Source of the DNA: Pseudomonadota bacterium
Lineage (GTDB): Bacteria; Desulfobacterota; Desulfobacteria; Desulfobacterales; JAHIVH01
Reading direction: 5' to 3'
NCBI GenBank assembly: GCA_018816735.1
Contig: JAHIVH010000061.1
Location: 62,001 to 126,000 of the forward strand
Length of the DNA: 64,000 nt
Shown here: positions 1 through 10,200 of the stretch, in pieces
Numbering within the stretch: position 1 is the first letter of the stretch
How the letters are laid out: every line of letters begins with the position of its first letter
Translations under genes and position numbers: made by a program
The notes under the pieces: generated by a model
Told to the model about the DNA's origin: nothing
Seen by the model: the letters and a program-made list of their open reading frames with translations, nothing else
Database searches by the model: none

Positions 1-77
1 GGATAGATGATGCTGCCGGCAATCAGTGAGGCAAAAGCATCGAAATCTGTGCTTTTATGCGTGGTGATAATTTGCAT
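1..77 (-). CDS. Start of a DHH/CBS-domain (polyA polymerase-like) protein, partial
   Basis: Only the first 25 codons are inside the window; the gene runs off the left edge. The translation begins MQIITTHKSTDFDAFASLIA, the opening of DHH-type phosphoesterase domains (the H-x(2)-T/N-D-F-D-A-x-A-S motif). In deltaproteobacteria this N-terminus commonly belongs to long proteins joining a DHH domain, two CBS domains and a tRNA nucleotidyltransferase/polyA polymerase domain. That assignment is from family knowledge; the sequence shows only the DHH start. The gene is divergent from the ACT-domain gene, with about 250 bases between them. Confidence 0.5.
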   Translation of the reverse strand, partial: MQIITTHKSTDFDAFASLIAGSIIY

Positions 78-251
78 ATGATGTATGTATCGTTATCCAG
101 TCAGTTTAAAAGCCTTCTGCCAACGAGTTTGTTCATCCAGCTTTTTAAGTGCCATCCTAACCAATTGTGAACATAAAATCAACTGATATCGGTTCTAAAA
201 TTGCCTGAGACTTGAAACGGGATTTAAATTGCACCCCAATCAAACTCGCAG

Positions 252-280
252 TTGACAGTTGGAAAAGGAATCAACATAAT
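252..280 (+). promoter_or_regulatory. Sigma-70-type promoter of the ACT/UPF0210 operon
   Basis: TTGACA at 252-257, a 17-base spacer, and CATAAT at 275-280. The -35 is consensus and the -10 differs at one base. Transcription would start near 287, leaving a leader of about 40 bases before the ATG at 326. Confidence 0.6.
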
Positions 281-324
281 GGGGTCGCTTTTTACATATT
301 GTCATCATAAAGGGTCCCCATTAT
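276..324. repeat. Inverted repeat over the -10 box and ribosome site of the ACT gene
   Basis: ATAATGGGG at 276-284 is matched perfectly by its complement CCCCATTAT at 316-324. The 31 bases between contain the AAAGGG ribosome site (309-314). The left arm overlaps the -10 hexamer, so most of it is upstream of the predicted start site, which fits an operator better than an RNA hairpin. The function is inferred only. Confidence 0.35.
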
Positions 325-325
325 T

Positions 326-880
326 ATGAACAAATTAACGATAACCGTCGTGGGAAATGACAGACCGGGTATATTATCCGCCATTTCAGGGAATCTTCTT
401 AAGCTGGACTGCAATATTGAAAATGTCAGCCAGACCATCTTGCAGTCTGAATTTGCGGGGATTTTCATTGTGTCCGCCCCTGAGGATCTGGCTCTTGATA
501 CACTTCATGAAACCATTCAGGGTGATCTGGCTGGCATGGGACTTCATGTTCATGTCAAACCCCTTACTAAACAGGACGAACCATTTGCAAGGGAAGACGC
601 AGAACCGTTTATCGTCGTGACGATCGGGCCGGACCGGAAAGGTCTGGTTGCTGAAATCGCCAGCGTTATTGCCGGATATGGGGTCAATATTGCCAATCTC
701 AAAGCTGTTTTTAAAGGCGGCAATGATCCGAACAAAAATATCATGGCTTATGAAATTGAAATCCCGAAGAGTGTTGATTTGCAATCCCTCACAGACGACC
801 TGAAGACAAAAGCCAAAAAAATGGATCTTGATCTCAGTATCCAGCATCGAAAAATTTTTGATACCATTAACCGGATCTAA
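326..880 (+). CDS. Tandem ACT-domain protein (GcvR/UPF0237-like)
   Basis: 184 residues made of two ACT domains, roughly residues 3-80 and 93-175. Each starts with the ACT signature after its first strand: GNDRPGILSAI at 10-20 and GPDRKGLVAEI at 101-111. There is no DNA-binding or catalytic domain. Such two-ACT proteins (GcvR-like, UPF0237) are thought to sense amino acids and act by protein contact. It is followed after 52 bases by UPF0210, a pairing seen widely in bacteria, so the two probably act together. A good sigma-70 promoter lies upstream and AAAGGG at 309-314 is a fair ribosome site. The ligand cannot be told from the sequence. Confidence 0.85.
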   Translation: MNKLTITVVGNDRPGILSAISGNLLKLDCNIENVSQTILQSEFAGIFIVSAPEDLALDTLHETIQGDLAGMGLHVHVKPLTKQDEPFAREDAEPFIVVTIGPDRKGLVAEIASVIAGYGVNIANLKAVFKGGNDPNKNIMAYEIEIPKSVDLQSLTDDLKTKAKKMDLDLSIQHRKIFDTINRI

Positions 881-932
881 AAAAAGGTAACAACCATACT
901 GACACTTTCAGCAGTTTTTTTGAGGAACACCT

Positions 933-2306
933 ATGTTTGAGAATCATGAAATCATTGCCACCCTTGAAATGCTTAAAAACGAGCATCTTGATGTGCGAAC
1001 CGTCACCCTTGGCCTCAGTCTGTTTGACTGCATCAGCCATAATATTTTTAAATTCAAAACAAATGTTGAAAACAAAATCACGCAATATGCCAGAGACCTT
1101 GTGATGGTTTGTAATCAGGTCGGCGATAAATACGGCATCAATGTTGTAAACAAACGCATTTCCATCAGTCCTGTTGCGTTGATTGCCGCCCCTTTCCCTC
1201 CATACCAGATGGTCGAAATCGCAAAAATGCTGAATGAAGTGGCGGAATCCGTCAACATCGATTTTATCGGCGGGTTTACAGCACTGGTGGAAAAAGGAAT
1301 GGCCAAGGGGGATCTTTCCCTTATTGAAGCGATCCCTGAAGCGCTTTCATCCACAAACCGGGTGTGTGCCTCTGTCAATGTGGCGTCAACACGGGCCGGT
1401 ATTAATATGGATGCGGTTATTTTAATGGCCAAAGCAATTAAAATAACCGCGGAATTAACCCGGGACCGGGATGGTATCGGATGCGCCAAACTCTGTGTAT
1501 TTTCAAATATTCCCCAGGACATTCCCTTTATGGCAGGGGCCTATCTGGGACCTGGTGAACCGGATATGGTCATCAATGTAGGGGTGAGCGGCCCTGGCGT
1601 CGTCAAAAATGCGATCGACCGCGCGCTTGCACAGGACCAGAAACTGGATCTGGGAAAAATCGCTGAACTTATCAAAAGAACCGCCTGCCGGGTAACACGG
1701 GTGGGAGAATTGATCGGACGCGAAGTTGCCGAAAGGCTTGATGTGCCTTTTGGCGTTGTTGACCTGTCGTTGGCCCCAACGCCCACTGTTGGAGACAGTG
1801 TGGGGGAAATTTTTCAAAGTCTGGGGCTGTCCCATATCGGTGTTCCCGGTTCCACAGCCGCGCTCGCCATGTTAAACGATGCCGTAAAAAAAGGGGGGGC
1901 GTTTGCCAGTTCCCATGTGGGAGGATTGAGCGGTGCTTTTATTCCGGTGAGTGAAGATCTGAATATTGCGGAATCCGTCAAAAACGGTCATCTGAATATC
2001 GAAAAACTGGAGGCCATGACCAGTGTCTGTTCAGTAGGCCTTGACATGGTGGCAATCCCCGGAGACACGTCTTTTGAAACCATCGCAGGCATCATTGCAG
2101 ATGAAATGGCTATTGGCATGATCAACAACAAAACGACGGCTGTACGACTCATTCCGGTACCAGGAAAAAAACCGGGAGACGAAGCAAACTTCGGCGGACT
2201 TTTAGGCCAGGCCACCATCATTGATGTCAAAAACAGGACCGCGGGAAATCCTTTTATTCTGCATGGCGGCAGAATCCCTGCACCCATACACAGTCTCAGA
2301 AACTAG
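933..2306 (+). CDS. UPF0210 (DUF711, PFL-like) family protein
   Basis: 457 residues, full length for UPF0210. Recognisable family stretches are the start MFENHEIIATLEMLKNEHLD, the segment RTVTLGLSLFDC, a glycine-rich GVSGPGVVKNAI, and the C-terminal PGKKPGDEANFGGLLGQ. The family has a glycyl-radical-enzyme-like barrel fold but no established reaction, and I see no glycyl-radical loop. A GAGGA ribosome site lies six bases before the ATG. It forms an operon with the ACT-domain gene, which may regulate it. Its stop codon overlaps the stop of the convergent gene by four bases, leaving no room for a terminator. Confidence 0.88.
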   Translation: MFENHEIIATLEMLKNEHLDVRTVTLGLSLFDCISHNIFKFKTNVENKITQYARDLVMVCNQVGDKYGINVVNKRISISPVALIAAPFPPYQMVEIAKMLNEVAESVNIDFIGGFTALVEKGMAKGDLSLIEAIPEALSSTNRVCASVNVASTRAGINMDAVILMAKAIKITAELTRDRDGIGCAKLCVFSNIPQDIPFMAGAYLGPGEPDMVINVGVSGPGVVKNAIDRALAQDQKLDLGKIAELIKRTACRVTRVGELIGREVAERLDVPFGVVDLSLAPTPTVGDSVGEIFQSLGLSHIGVPGSTAALAMLNDAVKKGGAFASSHVGGLSGAFIPVSEDLNIAESVKNGHLNIEKLEAMTSVCSVGLDMVAIPGDTSFETIAGIIADEMAIGMINNKTTAVRLIPVPGKKPGDEANFGGLLGQATIIDVKNRTAGNPFILHGGRIPAPIHSLRN

Positions 2307-4279
2307 AATCGTTTTTCAAGATTTTTTTCTTTTTGTCGGGCAATCTCTAAATACGCGTTTGCTTTGTCAGGCATGTTCATTTTTAAATATAAGAAACCGA
2401 GATTTCTAATAAGCCTGATATCATCTGTGTGTAATTCAAGCGCCTTCTCAAATATATTTACAGCTTGCAGGTAATCCTGGTTGAATTGATAAGCGACCCC
2501 CAGATTCAAATATGCATCAAAAAAGTCAGGTTTAAGATGGATTGCCCTGCTGAAATATATGATTGCAGTGCTATAGTCTCTCTTATATTGGCCATATGAT
2601 AACCCCAGATTGTAATTAATGCCATACTTATCCGGCAAAATAGAATCCATTCCTTCCAATACGGCAATTTTATGATCCGGATTTTTAATGTCTTTCGTAA
2701 ATAAAAGTAACTCATTAACAAAAAAATCCGGATCTCTGGAAAGGGAAGTGGCCTGCTTAAACTGATCAAGCAGTTTTACGATGTTATTGTCTAACTGGTA
2801 ATAGGCCAACCCCATTGAAAAATGAGCAATTTGGTACCCGGGGTAAATGTGAATCGCTTTTGTAAGATAATCAATGGCAAGTGATAATTCATTTTGTCGA
2901 GTTTCAATATTAGATGAATGAATGGCGCGATGATATAGCAGGAAAGCCAGGTTAAAGTTGCCCTTAGCGCTTTCTGATGAAATATTAATATCGTGAGATA
3001 ACAACGTAAAATCATCTTTCCAGAATGTATTTCGGTATATCGTCTTTATAGAAAAAAAAGTAACTATAATAATCAATAAAATAGATCTAACCTCCATTTT
3101 ATTACCCTTTAAGGAAAAGCAAGCAGATATGTGACAAATAAAATAGGAAACAATCAGACAAACCCCATAAGAAGAGAAATAAATAAATCGTTCATTCATA
3201 AATGTGCCAACTGTAAAAATAACATTAGACACGATTGAAAGCGTCATCAGATAAAACAGAATTCCATAAGAAAAAATTTTATATCGTCTGATGGCAGCTA
3301 AAGCAAAGATTGCTCCGCTTACATGAATCAGAAAAGGCACAATTGCTCTTATATCCTGCCAGGAAATAATAGGGATATGGTAGGGATAATAATCATAAGT
3401 AAGGGGATGAGGAAATAATAAAAGCTTAAGATATAGTCCCAATATATAACAAATCGTTGCATATTTTTGCGAGCAGGTCATTTCAAGGAAGGGATTATTC
3501 ATCAGGCTAAACATCTCTTGATTGCTGAAAATACTGCCGATAGCATGGATTCTTAGAAAAAAATATATCCCTGTAGCTGTTAACAAAGGGAATAATGTCA
3601 AAATATACGACTTCTTTCTATCATTTGAAAACAAATACTGGGTCAGAGGAATGATCGATAGAAAAGTAATGGCATTTTCCTTGGCCATAAGTGCCAGAAG
3701 GAAAATAAATCCTATAAAAAACCCCAAAATGAATTTTTGATTTTCTACAAATAAAAGCGATAAATAAACGGTGAGTAATGACAGAAAAAATGCGAGTATC
3801 TCATCAAGCCCCTTGATGTTGTTAACCACTTCCGTATGAATTGGGTGAACCAGAAAAAAAATGGCGGTAATCCATGGTATGGAAAAGTACCACCGGGTTA
3901 TTGGGCGAACCGGAATAATTTTTTGCGTGAAAACGTATATCAGGAAACACGTAAGTGCATATAGAAGAATGTTGATGTAATGATAAATTGGAGCATAGCT
4001 GCCAAAAACATCATAGATAATAGCAAAAATGATAAAAGATAACGGACGGTACCTTCCACCCTCAAGACCAATCTTTTTATTGCCCAATAGCCCATAAAAC
4101 GCATCAGTAGTAAGGATTTCTTTAATACCGGAAATACCCTTCATCGTTAATTTGTTTTTCTGGATAACGACACTGTCATCAAGAGCAAAGTCGTGAAAAA
4201 TAGTATTCCCATATAGGACAAATGAAAATATGATCAGAAGCGAACAAATGGTTTTATTGTTAATCTTATTTTCACCCAT
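2303..4279 (-). CDS. Multi-spanning TMTC-like (DUF1736) membrane protein with C-terminal TPRs
   Basis: 658 residues. The N-terminal two thirds is polytopic with about ten hydrophobic segments. An Asp pair (DD, 34-35) sits in the first luminal loop, as in GT-C glycosyltransferases of the PMT/TMTC type, and the stretch around 250-320 (NPFLEMT, YLKLLLFPHPLTYDYYP) has the look of DUF1736. From about residue 430 to the end there are tandem tetratricopeptide repeats. Relatives are suspected polyprenyl-phosphate-sugar dependent protein O-mannosyltransferases, but no substrate can be read here. The gene stands alone, divergent from the UbiA cluster, and its stop overlaps that of the UPF0210 gene. Confidence 0.75.
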   Translation of the reverse strand: MGENKINNKTICSLLIIFSFVLYGNTIFHDFALDDSVVIQKNKLTMKGISGIKEILTTDAFYGLLGNKKIGLEGGRYRPLSFIIFAIIYDVFGSYAPIYHYINILLYALTCFLIYVFTQKIIPVRPITRWYFSIPWITAIFFLVHPIHTEVVNNIKGLDEILAFFLSLLTVYLSLLFVENQKFILGFFIGFIFLLALMAKENAITFLSIIPLTQYLFSNDRKKSYILTLFPLLTATGIYFFLRIHAIGSIFSNQEMFSLMNNPFLEMTCSQKYATICYILGLYLKLLLFPHPLTYDYYPYHIPIISWQDIRAIVPFLIHVSGAIFALAAIRRYKIFSYGILFYLMTLSIVSNVIFTVGTFMNERFIYFSSYGVCLIVSYFICHISACFSLKGNKMEVRSILLIIIVTFFSIKTIYRNTFWKDDFTLLSHDINISSESAKGNFNLAFLLYHRAIHSSNIETRQNELSLAIDYLTKAIHIYPGYQIAHFSMGLAYYQLDNNIVKLLDQFKQATSLSRDPDFFVNELLLFTKDIKNPDHKIAVLEGMDSILPDKYGINYNLGLSYGQYKRDYSTAIIYFSRAIHLKPDFFDAYLNLGVAYQFNQDYLQAVNIFEKALELHTDDIRLIRNLGFLYLKMNMPDKANAYLEIARQKEKNLEKRF

Positions 4280-4509
4280 TCAGAAAATGTCCTTCTCGTT
4301 CTTCCGTTGTCGGACAGATTTAAAATATCAGTATGCTTAAGGAGTAAAGAAGATTGTACTTTATACCCAAACGCTTACTAATTCAAGGAGACATTATCTA
4401 CCAAGCCATATATATCGTTTGTATTTTCCATTATTTTACTTTAAAGCTTTAAAGAGTTTCAATAATAATCAACCATCCTTTTAATTCGGACACAACCTGT
4501 AACGGCAAG

Positions 4510-5373
4510 ATGATTTTGAAAAATGTTGAATTGAAAAATCGGATATTAATACTGGTTAATTATTTTAAATTATTTCGTTTTGATGCTTTACTAATCTCTT
4601 TTTTCACATATATAATCGGAGCATCTCTTGCCGGTAAAAACAAAGTAGATGATGTTTTGCTGGCTTTTACAGTTACATTAATCTCCACGAACTTCATTTA
4701 TTCATTCAATTCCTGGACCGATCGGGACATCGACAGGATAAACAAAAGCTATCGCCCGATTCCCTCAGGAAAAATAAGCCAGCACCATGCATTTATATAT
4801 GCCATGTTCCTTTTAATCTGTTCCTTGATATATCCTTTTTTTATATTCAAGAATGCAATTACCCTCTTGTTATTTCTGCTTCTCCCTGTTCTGGGTGTGC
4901 TTTATTCTGCAGAGCCATTCAGATTCCGAAAATATCCGCTATTGGCAACAATAACCATCAGTACAGGGCTCGTGATTCCAATTCTATTGGGATACCTCAT
5001 GAATTCGGATGACTATTCCACTATGCCTTTTTTTCTGACGTTATTTTTTTATTGTCTGGCGGTGATTCCGTTAAAGCAGATAGAGGAGGAAAAAGAGGAT
5101 AGCGCATGCAAATTGCCGAATCTCTTTATCAAATACGGGAAAAATTTGCTTTGCGTTTCAGTCATGGGGCTTTTGCTGAATTTTATCATTTCTGCACTTA
5201 TCATTTCTGACTTTCAGTTGCGCCTTTTTTCCCTTCTGTTTAATTCAAGCACCATGATTGTCGTCCTGTTGTTTTTTAAATTTGAATTGAAACTCCACAG
5301 ACTTTATACTGTGATCATTCAAACAGTAATTATAGAAAGTATGTTATTATATATCGCATTAAACATGATTTGA
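4510..5373 (+). CDS. UbiA-family prenyltransferase (first of two)
   Basis: 287 residues, very hydrophobic, about eight or nine membrane segments. The first Asp-rich motif is N67-SWT-D71-RDI-D75 followed by Y81-R82-P83, the NxxxDxxxD...RP pattern of UbiA enzymes that binds the Mg-diphosphate of the prenyl donor. The second motif is weaker: QIEEEKEDSACKLPNL has Glu and Asp where the family usually has two Asp. The reaction class is transfer of a prenyl group within the membrane; the acceptor (quinone, lipid or chlorin-like) is unknown. It starts a cluster with a second UbiA gene 24 bases downstream and an unknown membrane protein. No convincing ribosome site is seen before this ATG. Confidence 0.8.
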   Translation: MILKNVELKNRILILVNYFKLFRFDALLISFFTYIIGASLAGKNKVDDVLLAFTVTLISTNFIYSFNSWTDRDIDRINKSYRPIPSGKISQHHAFIYAMFLLICSLIYPFFIFKNAITLLLFLLLPVLGVLYSAEPFRFRKYPLLATITISTGLVIPILLGYLMNSDDYSTMPFFLTLFFYCLAVIPLKQIEEEKEDSACKLPNLFIKYGKNLLCVSVMGLLLNFIISALIISDFQLRLFSLLFNSSTMIVVLLFFKFELKLHRLYTVIIQTVIIESMLLYIALNMI

Positions 5374-5397
5374 TAAAAACGATTATGTGAAATCTTT

Positions 5398-6282
5398 ATG
5401 GCCATGCAAAATCTGTTCATCCGCTTGTTAAAAATAAGCAGACCCTCATTCTGGATCATTGTTCCGACATCTTTTCTTATCGGTCTGTCATTTGGATCAC
5501 ATGGCCTTTCCTACGCAGGTTTCAGATTTACACCTGTCATGATCGTCCAAATGGTTCTCCTTTCTTTTCCGTTTTGCTTATTTACGTTTGGTTTAAACGA
5601 CATTTACGATCTCAAATCAGACAAAAAAAATCCAAGAAAATCGGGGCAATCATTAGTATCAGCCCTGACCGAAGGTATTGTTTTGAATAATCCTGATCGT
5701 GATAAATCGGTTATTTACACGGTCTCATGCCTAACAGCGATTGCCATGACGGTGAGTGCGCTTTTGAGTCGAAATATGATCAACCTGTTTTACACGATCA
5801 GTTTGATTACCCTATCATTTACCTATTCCACGCCACCCTGGCGTCTTAAAACAAAACCGCCTCTGGATTCAGTCGTGGCCGGAGCCATGATATCCCTTTG
5901 TCCGATAGGCATGGGATATAGTTTGGTTGATAACAGTATTTTTATTCCATCCCAAATCTATGTACTGACGTTTGCGACTATGGGCTTTCATGCATTTTCA
6001 ACTATAGTGGATGCAGAACCGGATAAACAGGCTGGCGACAGGACATTTGCCGTAGTATTTGGTAGACGGGCCGCTGCATTTTTTGCGGCTGTGACGGTAT
6101 TTACAGGTGCTCTTTCAATAAAATCAATAAAATTTCAATTCATTGCGGGTTGCTATATCATGCTTTTTTTGTATACAAGTATCAGGCCATCTGCAAAATC
6201 AGCCAGAATAGTGTCTTATATTATTTTATCGTCTTGTATTTTAATGGAAATATTATGGCTGGCACCCTTTTTTATAAAATGA
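5398..6282 (+). CDS. UbiA-family prenyltransferase (second of two)
   Basis: 294 residues, polytopic. It has the canonical first motif N67-D68-IY-D71-LKS-D75 followed by N78-P79-R80, and a clear second motif DAEPDKQAGDRTF. Both Mg-diphosphate binding sites therefore look intact. Sequence style (NDIYDLKSDKKNPRK, TYSTPPWRLKTKPPLD) is like lycopene-elongase or 4-hydroxybenzoate-type UbiA proteins of archaea and deltaproteobacteria. It lies between a more divergent UbiA protein and an unknown membrane protein on the same strand, suggesting one pathway. A second in-frame ATG lies two codons downstream of the chosen start. The substrate is not assignable from sequence. Confidence 0.85.
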   Translation: MAMQNLFIRLLKISRPSFWIIVPTSFLIGLSFGSHGLSYAGFRFTPVMIVQMVLLSFPFCLFTFGLNDIYDLKSDKKNPRKSGQSLVSALTEGIVLNNPDRDKSVIYTVSCLTAIAMTVSALLSRNMINLFYTISLITLSFTYSTPPWRLKTKPPLDSVVAGAMISLCPIGMGYSLVDNSIFIPSQIYVLTFATMGFHAFSTIVDAEPDKQAGDRTFAVVFGRRAAAFFAAVTVFTGALSIKSIKFQFIAGCYIMLFLYTSIRPSAKSARIVSYIILSSCILMEILWLAPFFIK

Positions 6283-6307
6283 ACCAATCCCTTCGTTGAT
6301 AGATGAA

Positions 6308-7276
6308 ATGAACCGTTTGAATATACAAAAAATCATAATCTGGCATGCATCGCTATTTGAAATTGCGGCACCTTTGTTTTATCTTATTTCAGTTTCGCTC
6401 AGATGTTTTCTTGAAACCCGGATCTTATCAACTCAGGATGATTTTGGTTATTATACCCTGCTTCACCATGTGCTTTGGTATTTGACATCTATTCTTGCTG
6501 TAATGCTTTTTCTAAGTGTTTATCTGAAGCTCTCCCCAAGGAAACTATTATGGCTGTTTTATGGTGGTGTAATCGTTTTCATTCCTGTCATTCATGCTGC
6601 ACTCTCTCAAGAACCAATGGACCTTGAATATTTTACGGGGAGTGTAAAGGAGGTCATCTCATTTTCCCTCACAGCGGCATGGGGGTTCACCAGGAATCGG
6701 CCTCAGTTCTTTGCCATCATTGTCCTGGATATTGGTATATTTTTAACCGGTTACTACTACAGTCGAAAATGGCACAAAGCACTGATGACAGTGATTGGCA
6801 CACACTGTATCTTAACCATTATCGGCACAAAATGGTTTGGCAAATACGACGTTCCTGAAACGGTAGTTTTAATAAATACACATCTACCTGGCCATGTTTT
6901 TATGGCTTTAATCTGGCTTCAATCCGTAACACTTCTCACGCTGATTCTTTTATACCGGGAACACTCAAAATTTTTTTCCAGAAAAAAAATTCTCCTGTCT
7001 ATTCTTAAAGGCATTACTGTCTGGGGAATTGTTTCAGCCCTTTTATACCTTACCGGTCTATTTTATTCTGTATTTGAAGTTGTAACTGCCACCTGCGCCA
7101 CCCTGCCTATATTCATCATAGGGGAATCATCTTTCAAATATCGCATGTTCAAGGAAAATCCATGGACGATGGCGGTGCTTCTTTCAATTTTAATTTTTCA
7201 GATACTGGTCACTTATCCCGTACTTTTTATTATCCTTTTATATCCTGTACCTGTGGCAAGAGTCCAACCGTTTTAA
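6308..7276 (+). CDS. Unrecognised polytopic membrane protein in the UbiA cluster
   Basis: About 322 residues, with eight or more hydrophobic segments spread along the whole length and few charged residues. I recognise no family motif. I chose ATG at 6308; an in-frame TTG at 6296 would add four residues, and neither has a good ribosome site. It follows the second UbiA gene closely (about 25 bases), so it is probably cotranscribed and works on the same membrane lipid or quinone; that is inference from position. It ends eight bases before the end of the convergent pilus locus, with no visible terminator between. Confidence 0.65.
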   Translation: MNRLNIQKIIIWHASLFEIAAPLFYLISVSLRCFLETRILSTQDDFGYYTLLHHVLWYLTSILAVMLFLSVYLKLSPRKLLWLFYGGVIVFIPVIHAALSQEPMDLEYFTGSVKEVISFSLTAAWGFTRNRPQFFAIIVLDIGIFLTGYYYSRKWHKALMTVIGTHCILTIIGTKWFGKYDVPETVVLINTHLPGHVFMALIWLQSVTLLTLILLYREHSKFFSRKKILLSILKGITVWGIVSALLYLTGLFYSVFEVVTATCATLPIFIIGESSFKYRMFKENPWTMAVLLSILIFQILVTYPVLFIILLYPVPVARVQPF

Positions 7277-7284
7277 TTAATGCC

Positions 7285-10200
7285 CTATTCATATTGAACA
7301 CCTGCTAAAAGGCCGGCATGCTCCGCATACTCGGATACGACCAGACCAAAATCATCAAAATAGACGGTCTCCCGTTTACTGACATCTGCATCACTGGCAT
7401 CAATACCAAAAGTATGCAGGCCAACTTCGGAAGGACTATCGTCAGCATAGTCATCCGGGGTGATCAATTGAGATGATAACAGGCGAGGTGAGCGTTTGTT
7501 ATCGTCTGAGGTGTAATCGTCCGTTCCTCTTTCACAGATTCGGGAACTCACAGTTACAGTCCATGGAATGACAATGCCAGGCCAAATTGTGACTTTAGTT
7601 TTATAGTCATAACTGTACATCCTGCTGTTGTAGGCATTATCCGGCCATATTGCTTGAGTAAAACAGCTGTCACACGTGTCTGGCCAAAAAATGTATTCTC
7701 CTCTTGGGTAATCATCCGGACTGGCAAACCAGGCCTGGATAATGTTATTTTTTTCTTCAGTCGCTAAGGCGTTATCACAACCCGACGTTTTAGGTTCTAC
7801 AAAATTATCCTTGATTTCGGATATTCTGGCCATCATGGTGACCCAAGGCTTAAGATACAGTCTGTAATTACGGGCTTTCTGAATGTCTGTGGACTCATCA
7901 GAAAAAACATATGCCGTGTTTTCAATCACGTCTCCGGGTACAAAAGTAGTATAATTATGCGTAGAAGGATTACGCACCAGATAACCAGTATTGAAACCTG
8001 AAACCGTGCCAAAAACCGTTTTCCCATCCACGGTGTCACTTTCAAAAATATGATAGGTATCAATCAGTTTATAAGCCTTATAAGTCTTCTCGTAAGATGC
8101 GTCACCACGCCTTGGATCGTCGGATGACAGCCTTCCCTCATAAGTGGCTTCAGGGTATGTCTTGCCTGATTTTGTAAGCTCAAGATAATGATAAATATCT
8201 ACGGTTGAGGATGACACGTCACACATTGGAAACCAGGAAAGCCAATCCAGGATCAGGGAATCACCTGTCGTTTTTCGGCGCCAGAGACCATTGTCATATT
8301 CCACAATCTGAACGACCTGCTCCCAGACCATAAGATAGGGCACACCACTCAATGGCGGTTTATCATCCCATCGAGGCGGATCTTCATAGTCAGGTATACA
8401 TATTTCAACATCACTGGTATCAATTTTATCATTTTTTCCATGATCGTCGAACAGCCCCTGGTCCGGAATATCATCCAGATCAGGTTTTGTAACAGTTCCT
8501 TTCTTGAAGATAGATCGCACAAAGGAAAGTCCATAATATTCTTTTAAAGATGGATCTGTCTCTGTGGGTCGAACCCTGAAAAGCACGCCTGGCATGTACG
8601 TCCCGAATGGGTTGTTCAAATCCCTATCGTCTTCTTTTGAAAACTTGACCTTTACTTGAAGGTCATAGCTTAATGTCATTTTAGATTTGGTGAATATATC
8701 TCCGAAATTACCAAAATTTGATGATGGTTTTGCCTCAATCACGCTTTCCTGAATTGACTTGTCAAAATAGGAGGATTTAAGTAATGATGCGGTGCTTTTA
8801 ACGGCTGTTTCATCAACTTTTATAGCATTATTTGAGCCACTCCCTTCAACACCGCTGTTGTCAACAGCAACGATGCTATGATGGCCGAGCTCACCATTTC
8901 CAGCACCGGTTTTCCAATTATTTAAATTATCAAATTTGTCTTTATAAATATTCTTGAGCACCACATTAACCCTGAAAAGGGGTTGATAAATGTGGAGTTC
9001 CCGATTGGACAGATAATTGTTGGAACCTGACTGACCGGATGCGGTGATTTGAACATTTTGATCAAGATAAACATAATCGGCTGCTGTCACGGTGATGCCT
9101 GTGGCCGGAATATTGGCTAAAGACGTCAGCGCACTTGAAATATTCTTGATTTCATTTGTGACTGGATTGGCTGACTCATACAAAAGGATATAGACATCAT
9201 CATCAGATGGATCACCAGGGGTGCCGTTTGTCATTACAAGTCGAAACACCCCATTTTTTTCAGGAAAGGGGGTAATGCTTTCTGATAATTTCAGGGTTCC
9301 CCCTTCATTGAGTGTATCATTGCCGGACGCTATTAAGCTGGCCGGATAGACTTCCGTGTCCACGGGTATGCTTTGAGTTGTCGTTAACGTAATAATTGAG
9401 TCATCATTATCACCACCGGAGGCTGGATATTTGATTTTCGAATAGGAAATACGCTGCAGACCAGTGGCACTGTTATAGACAATTGAACCGTTTGCGTTTA
9501 ATGTGCCCTGATAGGTAGCAGGATATCGAATAGCCGGTTTAGCTTCAAGCGTAGCCAAATTTGCATCCGTATTTGGCGCTGCTTTAAACCAGTATGATGA
9601 TGTTGAAATCCTGAATGAATCCGATATTTCATCGTCGCCATTTCGAATCGCAAACGAATCTTGAGCGTTCATGGCAATCACCGATTGCAAATTTCCGTTG
9701 CTTGAAAGATATTGATAGGCGACATACCGGTAGGCAGATTCCGCCAGGTAATAAGATCTCTGGTTGAACATGGAGACAGCAGCCCCCCGGTCAGATGTGC
9801 TGATAATGGAGACCATGGCACCACCAAGTATACCGATAATCACCATTGTAACCACGACACCTAACAGTGCACCTCCCTTTTGTCTTTGGGGAAAGTATTT
9901 TGCTTGAATGGATTGCTTAATACACGAAAACAGAATCCATGTCAGACAAAACATGAGTGCAAAGGATAATATCTGCCCACTTGAAAGCTCTGTCCAAAAA
10001 TCAAGATAGCATTGACTGAAATGGATCAATGAAGAAACAACATGGGATAAAGTCATAGTATCACCACCTGATGCTGTAGAAATAAAACAAGATACGTTTT
10101 CCAATCCGGCATATTCATCTGAAAAATCGGCCGGTTCAATCGGTTTATAAATATTTCTGGGTATTACACTGATTGAAAAAGGCACATTTGTCCCATTGGT

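Noticed and set aside
386..847. Open frame of 153 codons on the minus strand
   Set aside because: It is antisense to the well-supported ACT-domain gene and has no ribosome site or recognisable protein.
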